A DNA stretch of 64,000 bases, taken from the NCBI GenBank assembly GCA_964525675.1, contig CAZGJW010000002.1:41846-105845 (forward strand), given 5' to 3'. The stretch is from CAYSRJ01 sp964525675. GTDB taxonomy: Bacteria; Spirochaetota; B62-G9; DRHN01. Under the pieces are notes generated by a model. That model did not search any database, was not told the origin of the DNA, and was given only the letters and a program-made list of their open reading frames with translations. A program made the translations under genes and the position numbers. This document shows, piece by piece, positions 14,431 through 23,036 of this stretch (position 1 is its first letter; every line of letters begins with the position of its first letter).

Positions 14431-15840
14431 ATGCAGGCGGAGTTGTTTTCACACGGTGCGGCTGAAGAAGTTACCGGGTCGAAGCATTTTCTAAAGACAG
14501 GAGATCGTCTTTTGCAGATCGACTGCGGGGCTTTCCAGGGCCGGAGGGAGGAGTCGGATGAAAAAAACAGAAATTGGGATTTTGATGCGTCGGCAGTGGA
14601 TGGCGTTGTTCTTACTCACGCGCATTTCGATCACTGCGGTCTGGTGCCGCTTTTGAGAAAAAAGGATTTTGCGGGGAATATCTACACAACTCCTGCAAGC
14701 AGGGATCTGGCAAGCCTGATAATGATGGATTCAGCCCACATTCAGGCAAAAGATCTGGAGTATTTACGAAAAAAGGCGAAAAAGAGAGGGGAAGTATTCG
14801 ACGGGGAAGCCCTGTACACCGAACGGGATGTCATATCATCCCTCGAGCAATTCATCACCATATCATACCACCGCTCTTTTTATATCGGTGATAATGTGGA
14901 AGTTCGGTTTTTTGATGCGGGGCATATACTGGGCTCGGCCCTTGCACTCGTAAAATTGCGACAGAGCTCGGAAGAGCTTGCCGTTGGTTTCAGCGGCGAC
15001 TTAGGGAGAAAAAACCTGCCAATACTCCGTGACCCGGAGATGCTTCCTGCAGTGGATTACCTCGTTATGGAAAGCACGTACGGAAACCGGCTGCACGATC
15101 CTGTTGAGACTGCATCTGAAAAACTGGCACAGATAGTTCGGCAGACTGCGGATAAAGGCGGGAAGATCATTATCCCTGCCTTCGCAGTCGAACGCACGCA
15201 GGAGCTCGTGTACATACTCCATCTGTTAAATGATGAGAACCGTATTCCGAAGATACCGGTGTACGTCGATAGCCCCATGGCTACCAATGCCACCTCGATA
15301 TTCCGCGTCCATCAAGAGTGCTACGACGAAGAAATCAGGCAGGCCTTTATGGATCACCATGAGAATCCCTTCGGTTTCAACGAACTGACCTACGTGGTAA
15401 ACACTGAGCACAGCAAGAGGCTCAACACACTCAAAGGCCCGGCAATCATCATATCGGCCTCAGGCATGTGTGAATCAGGACGTATTCTGCACCATCTGGC
15501 GAACAATATCGAGGACCCTAAAAACACCGTGCTCATCGTCGGGTTCATGGCGCAGAATACCCTCGGGCGGAGGCTGCTGGAAAAACAGTCAGAGGTGAGA
15601 ATATTCGGCGACACCTATCGACTGAAGGCGAGTGTGGAGGTTCTCAACACCTTCAGCGCTCATGCGGATTACAACGATATTCTCGAGTACATAAACGGGC
15701 TCGAGAAAAGCCGTTTGAAAGAGATATTTCTGGTGCACGGTGAACCGGAGGCACAGAAAAACCTCAAGGGCCTGCTGGAGGAACGGGGATACCGTATCCG
15801 AATAGTCAGATATGGAGAGCGCTATCCTTTGCGAGTGTAA
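14431..15840 (+). CDS. Metallo-beta-lactamase/beta-CASP RNA-processing exonuclease
   Basis: This 469-residue protein is of the CPSF73/Ysh1-like bacterial branch that processes or degrades RNA. The zinc ligand motif HAHFDH lies at residues 63-68, followed by the DSAHI motif, DAGHILGSA and FSGDLGRKNLPIL. The beta-CASP insertion carries IPAFAVERTQELVYILH and SPMATNAT. The C-terminal RMMBL region has IISASGMCESGRILHHL and FSAHADYNDI, ending in a FLVHGEPEAQKNL strand. The start ATG at 14431 has GGGGAGG 7 bases upstream. Nothing in the neighbours points to a specific RNA. The convergent potassium-channel gene ends about 95 bases downstream. Confidence 0.92.
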   Translation: MQAELFSHGAAEEVTGSKHFLKTGDRLLQIDCGAFQGRREESDEKNRNWDFDASAVDGVVLTHAHFDHCGLVPLLRKKDFAGNIYTTPASRDLASLIMMDSAHIQAKDLEYLRKKAKKRGEVFDGEALYTERDVISSLEQFITISYHRSFYIGDNVEVRFFDAGHILGSALALVKLRQSSEELAVGFSGDLGRKNLPILRDPEMLPAVDYLVMESTYGNRLHDPVETASEKLAQIVRQTADKGGKIIIPAFAVERTQELVYILHLLNDENRIPKIPVYVDSPMATNATSIFRVHQECYDEEIRQAFMDHHENPFGFNELTYVVNTEHSKRLNTLKGPAIIISASGMCESGRILHHLANNIEDPKNTVLIVGFMAQNTLGRRLLEKQSEVRIFGDTYRLKASVEVLNTFSAHADYNDILEYINGLEKSRLKEIFLVHGEPEAQKNLKGLLEERGYRIRIVRYGERYPLRV

Positions 15841-15933
15841 GAACGATGAAGCGAAGTATCTCCTGAATACGGTATTATTAGCCAACTTTCCGGCAGTGCT
15901 GATGTGTCAGGGGTTATTGCTACCGAGCCTATT

Positions 15934-16959
15934 CTATTTGCCCTTTTTAACGAATGCCTTCAGTTTTTCCAGCTGCTCTTCGCTACCTGATGCGATAAGG
16001 GTATCGTTTTCGCGGAGCTTTGCCGATGCGATCGACATGGTTGATGTCGGATTGACGCGCGTTCTGCCGCCGGTATCGTGTATACCGATGATAAGCGCTC
16101 CGGTGCTCTGCCCCACACCGGATTCACGTAACGTCTTGCCTACGAGTGGTGACTCCGGATCAACGAGTACCTCTTCCAGGCGCATGGGAACATCAACCCC
16201 CGCGCCTTCGATGATTATATCGAGAAAGTTTACAACCGAAGGGCGCAGAATAATCGATGCAAGACGACGGCCAGCAATTTGCTTAGGAGAAATGACACGG
16301 TTTGCACCTGCTTTTATGAGCTTTCGTATGGTGCGTTCTTCGCTGGCCTTGGCAACGATAAGGAGGCCGGCATTGAGCTGTCGGGCAGTCAGCACAGTGA
16401 ATACATTCGCCTCATCGTCGGGGAGCACTGAGACGAATCCACGGGCATGTTCGATATTCGCCTCGATCAGCACCTCGTCGTTAACTGCATCTCCTTTTAT
16501 AAAGAGAATCGACTCGTCTCGTCCCAGTTCCGATTTCTCAGGATTTGTATCGATGATGAGGAATTTTACACCGGCCCGCTTGAATTCGAGCGCAACCTCC
16601 CGACCGGTATCTCCGCAACCGCAGATTATATAGTGATCCTTGATTCTTTTTATGTTCTTCTTCATCCGGCGCTCCCGCATGGTCTGTATGAACAGGCCTT
16701 CGAATATATATGAAATCAATGTCGTAAATGAGTAACCAACCGTGGCGATACTGAAGATGAGATAGATAATGGTAAAGTGCCTTCCCGCTTCTGAGAGAGG
16801 GTGCACTTCATTGAATCCGACCGTTGTCAATGTGATAAATGCCATGTACAGGCTGTCCTCAAAAGGCCATCCCTCGATAAGGGAATAACCGATTGTACCA
16901 CCGGCAACGATCAGTATGACGGAACATATTGCGATGAGAAAACGGACAAACGGCGACAT
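15934..16959 (-). CDS. Two-helix potassium channel with TrkA-N (RCK) and TrkA-C domains
   Basis: The 341-residue protein starts with two membrane helices around a pore loop (residues 8-27, about 37-50 and 63-88). The selectivity filter reads TVGFNE at residues 46-51 instead of the usual TVGYGD. A cytoplasmic RCK domain follows with the Rossmann fingerprint IICGCGDTGREVALEF and an acidic strand end FLIIDTNPE. It continues through VSVLPDDEANVFTVLTARQL and ends in a TrkA-C domain (ALIIGIHDTGGRTRVNPTSTM). The overall plan is that of MthK-like ligand-gated channels, expected in the inner membrane as a tetramer. The filter change could alter ion selectivity. It is transcribed alone and convergent with the nuclease gene. 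Confidence 0.9.
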   Translation of the reverse strand: MSPFVRFLIAICSVILIVAGGTIGYSLIEGWPFEDSLYMAFITLTTVGFNEVHPLSEAGRHFTIIYLIFSIATVGYSFTTLISYIFEGLFIQTMRERRMKKNIKRIKDHYIICGCGDTGREVALEFKRAGVKFLIIDTNPEKSELGRDESILFIKGDAVNDEVLIEANIEHARGFVSVLPDDEANVFTVLTARQLNAGLLIVAKASEERTIRKLIKAGANRVISPKQIAGRRLASIILRPSVVNFLDIIIEGAGVDVPMRLEEVLVDPESPLVGKTLRESGVGQSTGALIIGIHDTGGRTRVNPTSTMSIASAKLRENDTLIASGSEEQLEKLKAFVKKGK

Positions 16960-17417
16960 AGAACAGGTTTTTTTCTCACGAGGTATATTTGTTCGTTGTG
17001 TACTATATACTATATAAGCGGCAAATGCAACAAGATATCAGTCTCGGCCGTTGTCTCCGTAAAAAATCAAATGGTGCAAGAGCGGTTTCTACTGCGTTCG
17101 ATTTTTACACGTCTGAACCGCTGAAAGTTGGCGATTTGTATCTTCTAAGATTGACGATTTCAGTTATCTATATTTATTCTTAACGGGAGGGGAACCCGTT
17201 GTTTTGGCGATTCGGATATATCGTATCGAAAATGTCACCGTAAACATATAGGCAAGTGAACTTCCAAACGTAAAAGGTTCAAATCGACACTTGCCTAATG
17301 GTTTTTACCTATAGAATGCAATGATAGGTAATTGTAACATAATAAGTCAGTTGAGCATAAAAATTCTGGTACAAAAAACCAGAATTTTAATGGATAAAAC
17401 CATAATTGGAGTGTATC
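16960..17417. other. Intergenic region between the K+ channel and the DUF1638 fusion gene
   Basis: These 458 bases hold no supported gene. A short hairpin with arms AACGGG (17182-17187) and CCCGTT (17195-17200), followed by GTTTTGG, could be a weak terminator. The last 155 bases are copy 2 of repeat family 1, which ends 13 bases before the start codon of the fusion gene. Confidence 0.6.
17250..17404 (+). repeat. Repeat family 1, copy 2 (best-formed copy)
   Basis: Four inverted-repeat pairs can be read. AGGCAAGTG (17250-17258) pairs with CACTTGCCT (17288-17296). ATGGTTTT (17298-17305) pairs with AAAACCAT (17396-17403) and encloses the rest. ACCTAT pairs with ATAGGT inside. AAAATTCTGGT (17360-17370) pairs with ACCAGAATTTT (17378-17388). 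An RNA from this strand would fold as one hairpin followed by a closed multibranch structure. The copy sits directly upstream of the DUF1638-hydantoinase gene, whose SD starts a few bases after it. Confidence 0.8.
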
Positions 17418-20204
17418 ATGTACCTCGCCCTTGTCGGATGCAGTATTTTTAGGAACGAGATCGAGTTTCTCGATACGCGAATTAAAAACAGCATCGAGTA
17501 TTACTGGCTTGCACAGCGTCTGCACAATAAACCGCTCGAACTTCGAAAGATGGTCCAGAATGAAATAGACGCAATCGACAAAAGCGGCAAGAAATATGAC
17601 GCAGTTATTTTATTGTACGGACTCTGCAGCAAGGGAGTTGCGGGCATATACTCCAAAAACTACAGGCTTGTCATTCCAAAGGTGCAGGATTGTATCTCCA
17701 TCCTTCTCGGTTCAAGAAAAAGGTATGCCGAGCACTTCAAAGAGAAGCCGGGCACATACTGGTTTACCAAGGGTTGGATTGAAACCGGTTTCGACCCCGG
17801 CAAGCGCACAAAGTACAACGGCGTGTTCGATCCCTATAAGGAGAAGTACAAACAGTACAGGAAGAAGTTCGATGAGGAGGTTTCCCGGTACCTCATAAAT
17901 GAGTGGGATCAGCACTGGATACAAAATTATACCACGCTCGCCTTTATAGACTGGGACATGAAGGATTCCCAGCGGTTCAGAAAAAAAGCAGTCCAGAGCG
18001 CAAAAAGCCTCGGACTCGAGTTTGAACCCCTTGAAGGAAACCCCCGTATACTCCTGGATCTGTTGAACGGAAATTGGAAGAAGGATGATTTTCTCGTTGT
18101 TCCTCCCGGCATGAAAATCATGCCTTCCTATACCGACGACATCCTTACATGCAGCAGTGAAGAGGCAGAAGCTGCCGCTGTTTCGGATGATTCCGGGCAT
18201 CGGGAGGCCGGTGCACACGAAAGAAAAGGTTTAGGGCTCGGTATCGACGCAGGCGGCACGTATACGGATACGGTGCTGTACGATTTTTCTGAAAACCGTG
18301 TTGTTGCATGGGCAAAAGCCCTGACGACGCATGATGATTATACGCGGGGTATAGAGGCCTCTCTCGATAAACTTGCCGCTGAAATTCCGGAAGAACTATT
18401 CAGCACGGTGGGGCTTGTTTCTCTTTCAACGACCCTTGCAACGAACGCGATAGTTGAGGGCAAGGGAGGAAGAGCCGGTATTATCCTTATCGGGTATGAC
18501 CGGTATACGCTGAAGGGGATAAGCCTCGAGCCTGCAGTGGTGGTCCGCGGAAAACACAGCATCGAAGGAGAATCAGTCGAACCGCTCGATCTGAACGAGG
18601 CGAAGGCCGCAATCCGGGAGCTCATTTCACACGGTATCGATGCATTTGCGGTTTCAAGCGAAGTGGGGGCGAGGAATCCGGAGTACGAGCTGAAGGTAAA
18701 AGAGCTGATACAGCAAACAACTGATCTCCCTGTTGTATGCGGAAGCGAGCTCACGGATGAGCTCAACTGTGTGAAACGCGCGAACACCTGTTATTTCAAT
18801 GCACGACTCATCCCGCTCGTAACGCATCTCTTAACTTCGGTGAAGGATGTTCTGTCGAAAAAGGGGGTTGCAGCTCCCGTTATGGTTGTAAAGGGAGACG
18901 GGACGCTTATGGGAGAAAATGCTGCAAAGACCAGGCCCGTTGAAATGGTGCTTTCCGGCCCGGCTGCGAGTGTAATCGGCGGTGCGTATCTTGCGGGATT
19001 GAAAGACGGGTACGTTGTCGATATGGGCGGCACCACAACGGATGCAGCGATCGTCGAAAACGGGTTTGTCGCATTCAAGAATGAGGGTATCAGTATCGAA
19101 GGATTCAGAACCGCTGTGAAAACGGTAGATATCCACACCTTCGGACTTGGCGGGGACAGTTATATTACGTACAACTACCGTGATAAAAGTATTCATGTCG
19201 GGCCGCGACGGGTTGTGCCTCTCTGCTATCTCGCGGATCAGTTCCCTCAGGTTCTTTCACAGCTTTCTGAAAAAAGCTCCGATGCGCGGGGTGAAGAAAT
19301 ACTCGTTCAGCCTGTAGATTATTTTATGTTTCAAAAGGATATACGGGGCCATGATTTTCATCCCCAGGAAGAGGCGATCGTTTCTATTTTGAAAAAAAAC
19401 GGACCGATGCCGCGTGAACAGCTTGTGCGAAAAGTCAAGGCATCGGGTCTCTCTCTTTTGAGAACAGAGCGACTCGAGATGTTCGGATATATATTTCGTT
19501 CAGCGCTGACACCGACTGATGTACTGCACGCTGCAGACAAAATTTCTTTCTGGAACAAAGAGGCTGCAAAGAGAGCCGTCGAACTGTATGCCGTGCGTGC
19601 CGGCTGTTCTGCCCGGGAGTTTATGGATCGCGTTCTTCGGGAGTTTTATCGAAACCTCATATACCAGCTTTTGTCCTTTATTTTCAGGGAGGATAAAAGT
19701 ATTCACGACAGGGATGGGCTTTCCCACAACATCTCGCACCACCTATTCTCCACAAAGAAACAGTTTCATATAGATGTGCGCCTGAAAAAGCCGATTGTAT
19801 TTATAGGGGCGCCGTCACCCTCGTACGCTGAAAACCTCAAGGAGTATATCGATCTCAAGGTTCATGTGCCGGAGTATAATGCCGTGGCAAATGCAATCGG
19901 GGCAATTACCGGCGCAGTGCGAGAGGTGGTTACCATTCTTATCAGGCCCGAGGAGGGAAGGGGGTTTACCGCATTTGCCCCTGACAGAAAAATAAACTAT
20001 AAAACGTTGAAGGACGCCAAGCACGCGATGTCCGGGCTTGCGAGTGATCTTGTCCGCGAGCGAGCGCGGCTTTCGGGCGCGCGAAACGTGGACGTAAAAC
20101 TGAAAGTTGAGGACAAAAAGGTTAAACTCTCCAGGGACGATGAGGTGTATCTCGAAACGGTTATTACCGCTTCAGTGTCCTCTGTTCCCGCCATGAAACG
20201 ATAG
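17418..20204 (+). CDS. DUF1638 domain fused to a hydantoinase A/oxoprolinase-type ASKHA protein
   Basis: The first roughly 215 residues match DUF1638 in style: LALVGCSIFRNEIEFL at the start, then AVILLYGLCSKGVAGI and a long charged segment. From about residue 273 an ASKHA ATPase-type hydantoinase/oxoprolinase domain begins with GIDAGGTYTDTVLYDF. It continues with SLSTTLATNAIVEGKGG and VLSGPAASVIGGAYLAG, then VVDMGGTTTDAAIVENG. The full protein is 928 residues. The C-terminus keeps no separate HyuB part. DUF1638 genes are known beside corrinoid methyltransferases, and hydantoinase A proteins hydrolyse ATP to act on cyclic amides or carboxylate substrates. The fused activity is unknown. ATG 17418 follows TTGGAGTG. 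A TTG at 17406 is an alternative. The gene appears to be transcribed alone. Confidence 0.8.
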   Translation: MYLALVGCSIFRNEIEFLDTRIKNSIEYYWLAQRLHNKPLELRKMVQNEIDAIDKSGKKYDAVILLYGLCSKGVAGIYSKNYRLVIPKVQDCISILLGSRKRYAEHFKEKPGTYWFTKGWIETGFDPGKRTKYNGVFDPYKEKYKQYRKKFDEEVSRYLINEWDQHWIQNYTTLAFIDWDMKDSQRFRKKAVQSAKSLGLEFEPLEGNPRILLDLLNGNWKKDDFLVVPPGMKIMPSYTDDILTCSSEEAEAAAVSDDSGHREAGAHERKGLGLGIDAGGTYTDTVLYDFSENRVVAWAKALTTHDDYTRGIEASLDKLAAEIPEELFSTVGLVSLSTTLATNAIVEGKGGRAGIILIGYDRYTLKGISLEPAVVVRGKHSIEGESVEPLDLNEAKAAIRELISHGIDAFAVSSEVGARNPEYELKVKELIQQTTDLPVVCGSELTDELNCVKRANTCYFNARLIPLVTHLLTSVKDVLSKKGVAAPVMVVKGDGTLMGENAAKTRPVEMVLSGPAASVIGGAYLAGLKDGYVVDMGGTTTDAAIVENGFVAFKNEGISIEGFRTAVKTVDIHTFGLGGDSYITYNYRDKSIHVGPRRVVPLCYLADQFPQVLSQLSEKSSDARGEEILVQPVDYFMFQKDIRGHDFHPQEEAIVSILKKNGPMPREQLVRKVKASGLSLLRTERLEMFGYIFRSALTPTDVLHAADKISFWNKEAAKRAVELYAVRAGCSAREFMDRVLREFYRNLIYQLLSFIFREDKSIHDRDGLSHNISHHLFSTKKQFHIDVRLKKPIVFIGAPSPSYAENLKEYIDLKVHVPEYNAVANAIGAITGAVREVVTILIRPEEGRGFTAFAPDRKINYKTLKDAKHAMSGLASDLVRERARLSGARNVDVKLKVEDKKVKLSRDDEVYLETVITASVSSVPAMKR

Positions 20205-20220
20205 GCAATGGTTTTTGCCT
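20203..20220 (+). terminator. Short hairpin at the end of the DUF1638 fusion gene
   Basis: Arms AGGCAA (20203-20208) and TTGCCT (20215-20220) surround TGGTTT and overlap the stop codon. There is no T-run after it, so terminator activity is doubtful. The loop resembles the ATGGTTTTT block of repeat family 1 and could be a fragment of it. Confidence 0.3.
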
Positions 20221-20316
20221 CAATTTCATCAATTAAAGACGTGCATTGAGGAAAAGATAGTACAAAAAAGCGTTTTGATAATGGAAGAAAGCCACAGGCA
20301 CGTGAACAACCGGGAC

Positions 20317-20345
20317 TTTTCAAAACAAGACTTTTCCCGTATACT
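20317..20345 (+). promoter_or_regulatory. Candidate promoter of the lptD-like gene (near-leaderless)
   Basis: TTTTCA (20317-20322) and TATACT (20340-20345) are 17 bases apart. Transcription starting 7 bases after the -10 would begin at the ATG at 20352. No Shine-Dalgarno sequence precedes that ATG. Confidence 0.4.
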
Positions 20346-20351
20346 TAAGCG

Positions 20352-22928
20352 ATGAAACATTTCTTCTTTGCAATCGCACTCACCATTTCTTTGTTTCCCG
20401 GAGTCCTTTTCGGTCAGCAGGGCGGACAAGGACAGGAACCTGATTCAGTACCGCTGGAGGATAATCAATACAACAGGATATATCAACTGCTTAAAGGGTC
20501 TGACCTCGACGCCCTGCGAGATGCCTGCAGCGAAAGAGGATTGCCGGCTGACGGTGATGAGGCGGCGTTGAAGCGGAGACTCATGAATGATGAGATACGC
20601 AGGAGCCGAAGCACTTTTGAAACGAGATCAGCTGAGAGCGAGCCTGAAGCTATAATTCTCAATAATGCCGATTTTATCCGCACCCGGAAAAACGAGGCGG
20701 GTGAGGAGATCATTGTTCTGAATGGAAATGTCGATGTCAATTACGGTGGAAGGCATATACAGGCCGATGAGGTTCGAATCAATGTGGACAGGGAGATTGT
20801 GCGAGGAAGTGGTACTGTTCGCTTTGAAGAGGGAAAGAAGGTATACACCGGGGACAGTTTTTACTACAATCAGAAAACGGATGAGGGCATTTTTTTCAGG
20901 GCAAAAACTTCTATTGAAGACTTCATATATACAGGCAGCATGATCGAGAGGATACAGGGAACGGATAAGTTTGTTTCAGATGACCTGACTTTGACGACCT
21001 GTAATATACGCTACCCTCACTACAGAATTGAAGCAAAACGGCTTTTTTTTTATGATTCAGAACGGGCGCTCGTAAAAAATGCTTCCCTCTACTTCGGACA
21101 GGACAATGTTCTCAACCTGCCCTACATGTACAGGAATTTGAAAGATCACGCATTCAAGTCATCCATCCAATTCAGGGATCGGTCGGGGCTTGTGCTCCAG
21201 AATACGTACACCCCGCTGAAAACAGATGAAAAAGAAATTGAGCTCAAGGGTGATTTCTATGAACGGCTCGGTGTATATGCAGGGGCCGATTACATTTCTT
21301 CGTACCCTCTGGGCGAAACCGAGCTCCGGTTTTCAGCAGCGCTTTCGAATGATGTATATTACTACGATGAAGTCAAGGAGCACTGGAGCCCGCTCGGCCC
21401 TTCTGATGCCGAAGATTATTCGATCACCCGTTCCGGGCGCTATAATATTGGGCTGTATCAGAAGATTGTTATCGAGAAGGCCTATACCAACACAGCAGAG
21501 ATCAGTTTCTCCCATATGACGGATCCGTACTATGAGTACGATTTCGAACGGAGAAGTCAGAGGTTCGACCTTTTCGATGTAATCGGGCAGGCAGAGTCGG
21601 ATTTTCCGCGAAAGGGGTCGGGGTACACATGGTTTTTCAACGACACCTTCCAGTACAACAGCCTCACACTTTCTCTTCAGAACAGTATCCGGTTCGAACC
21701 GCAGCGCAATACCGATGAGGATATCGTCTCTATGCCCGACTACTACGAGTACCGGCTGTACACAATCGCCGCTCCGCAGGTTTCAGTATACCATACAGCG
21801 GACATATTCACCGGGTCGGATTCGGCCCTGTTTTCAGACCTGACCTATACGGGTACAACAAATTATGCGCATGTACTGTACTACGATGAGAATGAAAGAA
21901 TCGAAAGCGAGGTGAACAAGGCAAATGCTGCCCTGGACCTTACGAGGGATTACATTGTGGGAAATTATATCAGGATTACCCCTGAAGTCGAAGGGGGAGC
22001 GCAGGGACAGGCCCATGTAGACCCCACGTCGAGTGAAACGACGGACGACAGGCAGAACACATATGCCTACGGCCGTACTACCGACGAGTTTCAATTCGGG
22101 TCCGAGAATTTGTATGCCCTGTTCACCTACGATCTCAAGTACAAGTTCGCAGGACCTGAAGATCTCTACACCTATCACCGGTTCAGAGTACATCAGATGG
22201 ATTTTCTCGGGTTTGCTAAAGTTTACGGCTTCACCGAGATGCTCGAAACCTCGTATGATCTCAGGCCGGTCTATGACTGGGACAGCGGCAGCTACCGGGC
22301 AGTTGAATTTGACATAAGCCGTTTCAACCCTCTGAAGAATACGCTGACCTATGCGCCGACCGAGCGTATTCTGATCAGCGATGTATTTTTATACGACATC
22401 TCTTCCCTCCGGCCGACAATGAATAAGCTCACTTCAGATCTTTCGAGCAGGGATATCGATCTTTTTGGGAACACGCTTGTCGTATCATGGGGCCTGGGGT
22501 GGAACCACTACTTTCAGAATCCGACACTCGATACCTTCGATTCTCTCTTTCAGATCGATCTTTCTTTCAGAAGGTACCTGAAGACCTACTTTAAAGTGCT
22601 CTCCAGAAATGAGAGTCTCTGGCGGTACTTTCCGGGTACCGCTGCCGAAAGAGGCGTTGAAGCGGTGAACCCTGTTATTGACCTGCTCAAATCCTTCAAT
22701 TATTTCAACCGCGATGACAGAATATCTTCTCTTTTCAAGATGAAGCGGATATCTTTTGGATTTGTCCATGAGCTCCATGACTGGGATCTGAAGTTTGACT
22801 ACACAGGAAACAGGGAGCTTTCCTATGACGGAAGCCGTTACATCTGGGATAATACGTATACTGTAAGCATAGGGCTGCGGGAAGTGAAGAGTGTTGACGT
22901 TCATACAAAGATAAAGGAACAGCGCTAG
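20352..22928 (+). CDS. lptD: LptD/OstA-like LPS assembly outer-membrane protein with an N-terminal SAP-like segment
   Basis: The 858-residue protein has a signal peptide (MKHFFFAIALTISLFPGVLFG, cleavage near residue 22). Residues about 45-75 (LKGSDLDALRDACSERGLPA and the following DGDEAALKRRL) look like a SAP helix-extended-helix motif. An OstA/LptA-like jellyroll follows at about 95-230 (VLNGNVDVNYGGRHIQADEV, VKNASLYFGQDNVLNLPYMY). The rest is a long beta-strand-rich region with alternating aromatic residues, typical of a large outer-membrane barrel. LptD accepts LPS from the periplasmic bridge and inserts it in the outer leaflet. The GT2 and LpxB-like genes downstream support an envelope-glycolipid role. 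No SD is seen before ATG. Confidence 0.82.
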   Translation: MKHFFFAIALTISLFPGVLFGQQGGQGQEPDSVPLEDNQYNRIYQLLKGSDLDALRDACSERGLPADGDEAALKRRLMNDEIRRSRSTFETRSAESEPEAIILNNADFIRTRKNEAGEEIIVLNGNVDVNYGGRHIQADEVRINVDREIVRGSGTVRFEEGKKVYTGDSFYYNQKTDEGIFFRAKTSIEDFIYTGSMIERIQGTDKFVSDDLTLTTCNIRYPHYRIEAKRLFFYDSERALVKNASLYFGQDNVLNLPYMYRNLKDHAFKSSIQFRDRSGLVLQNTYTPLKTDEKEIELKGDFYERLGVYAGADYISSYPLGETELRFSAALSNDVYYYDEVKEHWSPLGPSDAEDYSITRSGRYNIGLYQKIVIEKAYTNTAEISFSHMTDPYYEYDFERRSQRFDLFDVIGQAESDFPRKGSGYTWFFNDTFQYNSLTLSLQNSIRFEPQRNTDEDIVSMPDYYEYRLYTIAAPQVSVYHTADIFTGSDSALFSDLTYTGTTNYAHVLYYDENERIESEVNKANAALDLTRDYIVGNYIRITPEVEGGAQGQAHVDPTSSETTDDRQNTYAYGRTTDEFQFGSENLYALFTYDLKYKFAGPEDLYTYHRFRVHQMDFLGFAKVYGFTEMLETSYDLRPVYDWDSGSYRAVEFDISRFNPLKNTLTYAPTERILISDVFLYDISSLRPTMNKLTSDLSSRDIDLFGNTLVVSWGLGWNHYFQNPTLDTFDSLFQIDLSFRRYLKTYFKVLSRNESLWRYFPGTAAERGVEAVNPVIDLLKSFNYFNRDDRISSLFKMKRISFGFVHELHDWDLKFDYTGNRELSYDGSRYIWDNTYTVSIGLREVKSVDVHTKIKEQR

Positions 22929-23036
22929 GTATAAGGGCTCGCGAATCAGCGGGTGGGCCGAATGCGATCCGACGGGGTTCATTCAGCTGACTGCAGGTTG
23001 GATGAATGCATTCAGTGCATACCAGCGCAGGTACGC

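Noticed and set aside
17276..17287. A tRNA T-loop-like GGTTCAAATCGA
   Set aside because: No acceptor stem or anticodon arm is formed. The sequence lies within repeat family 1.
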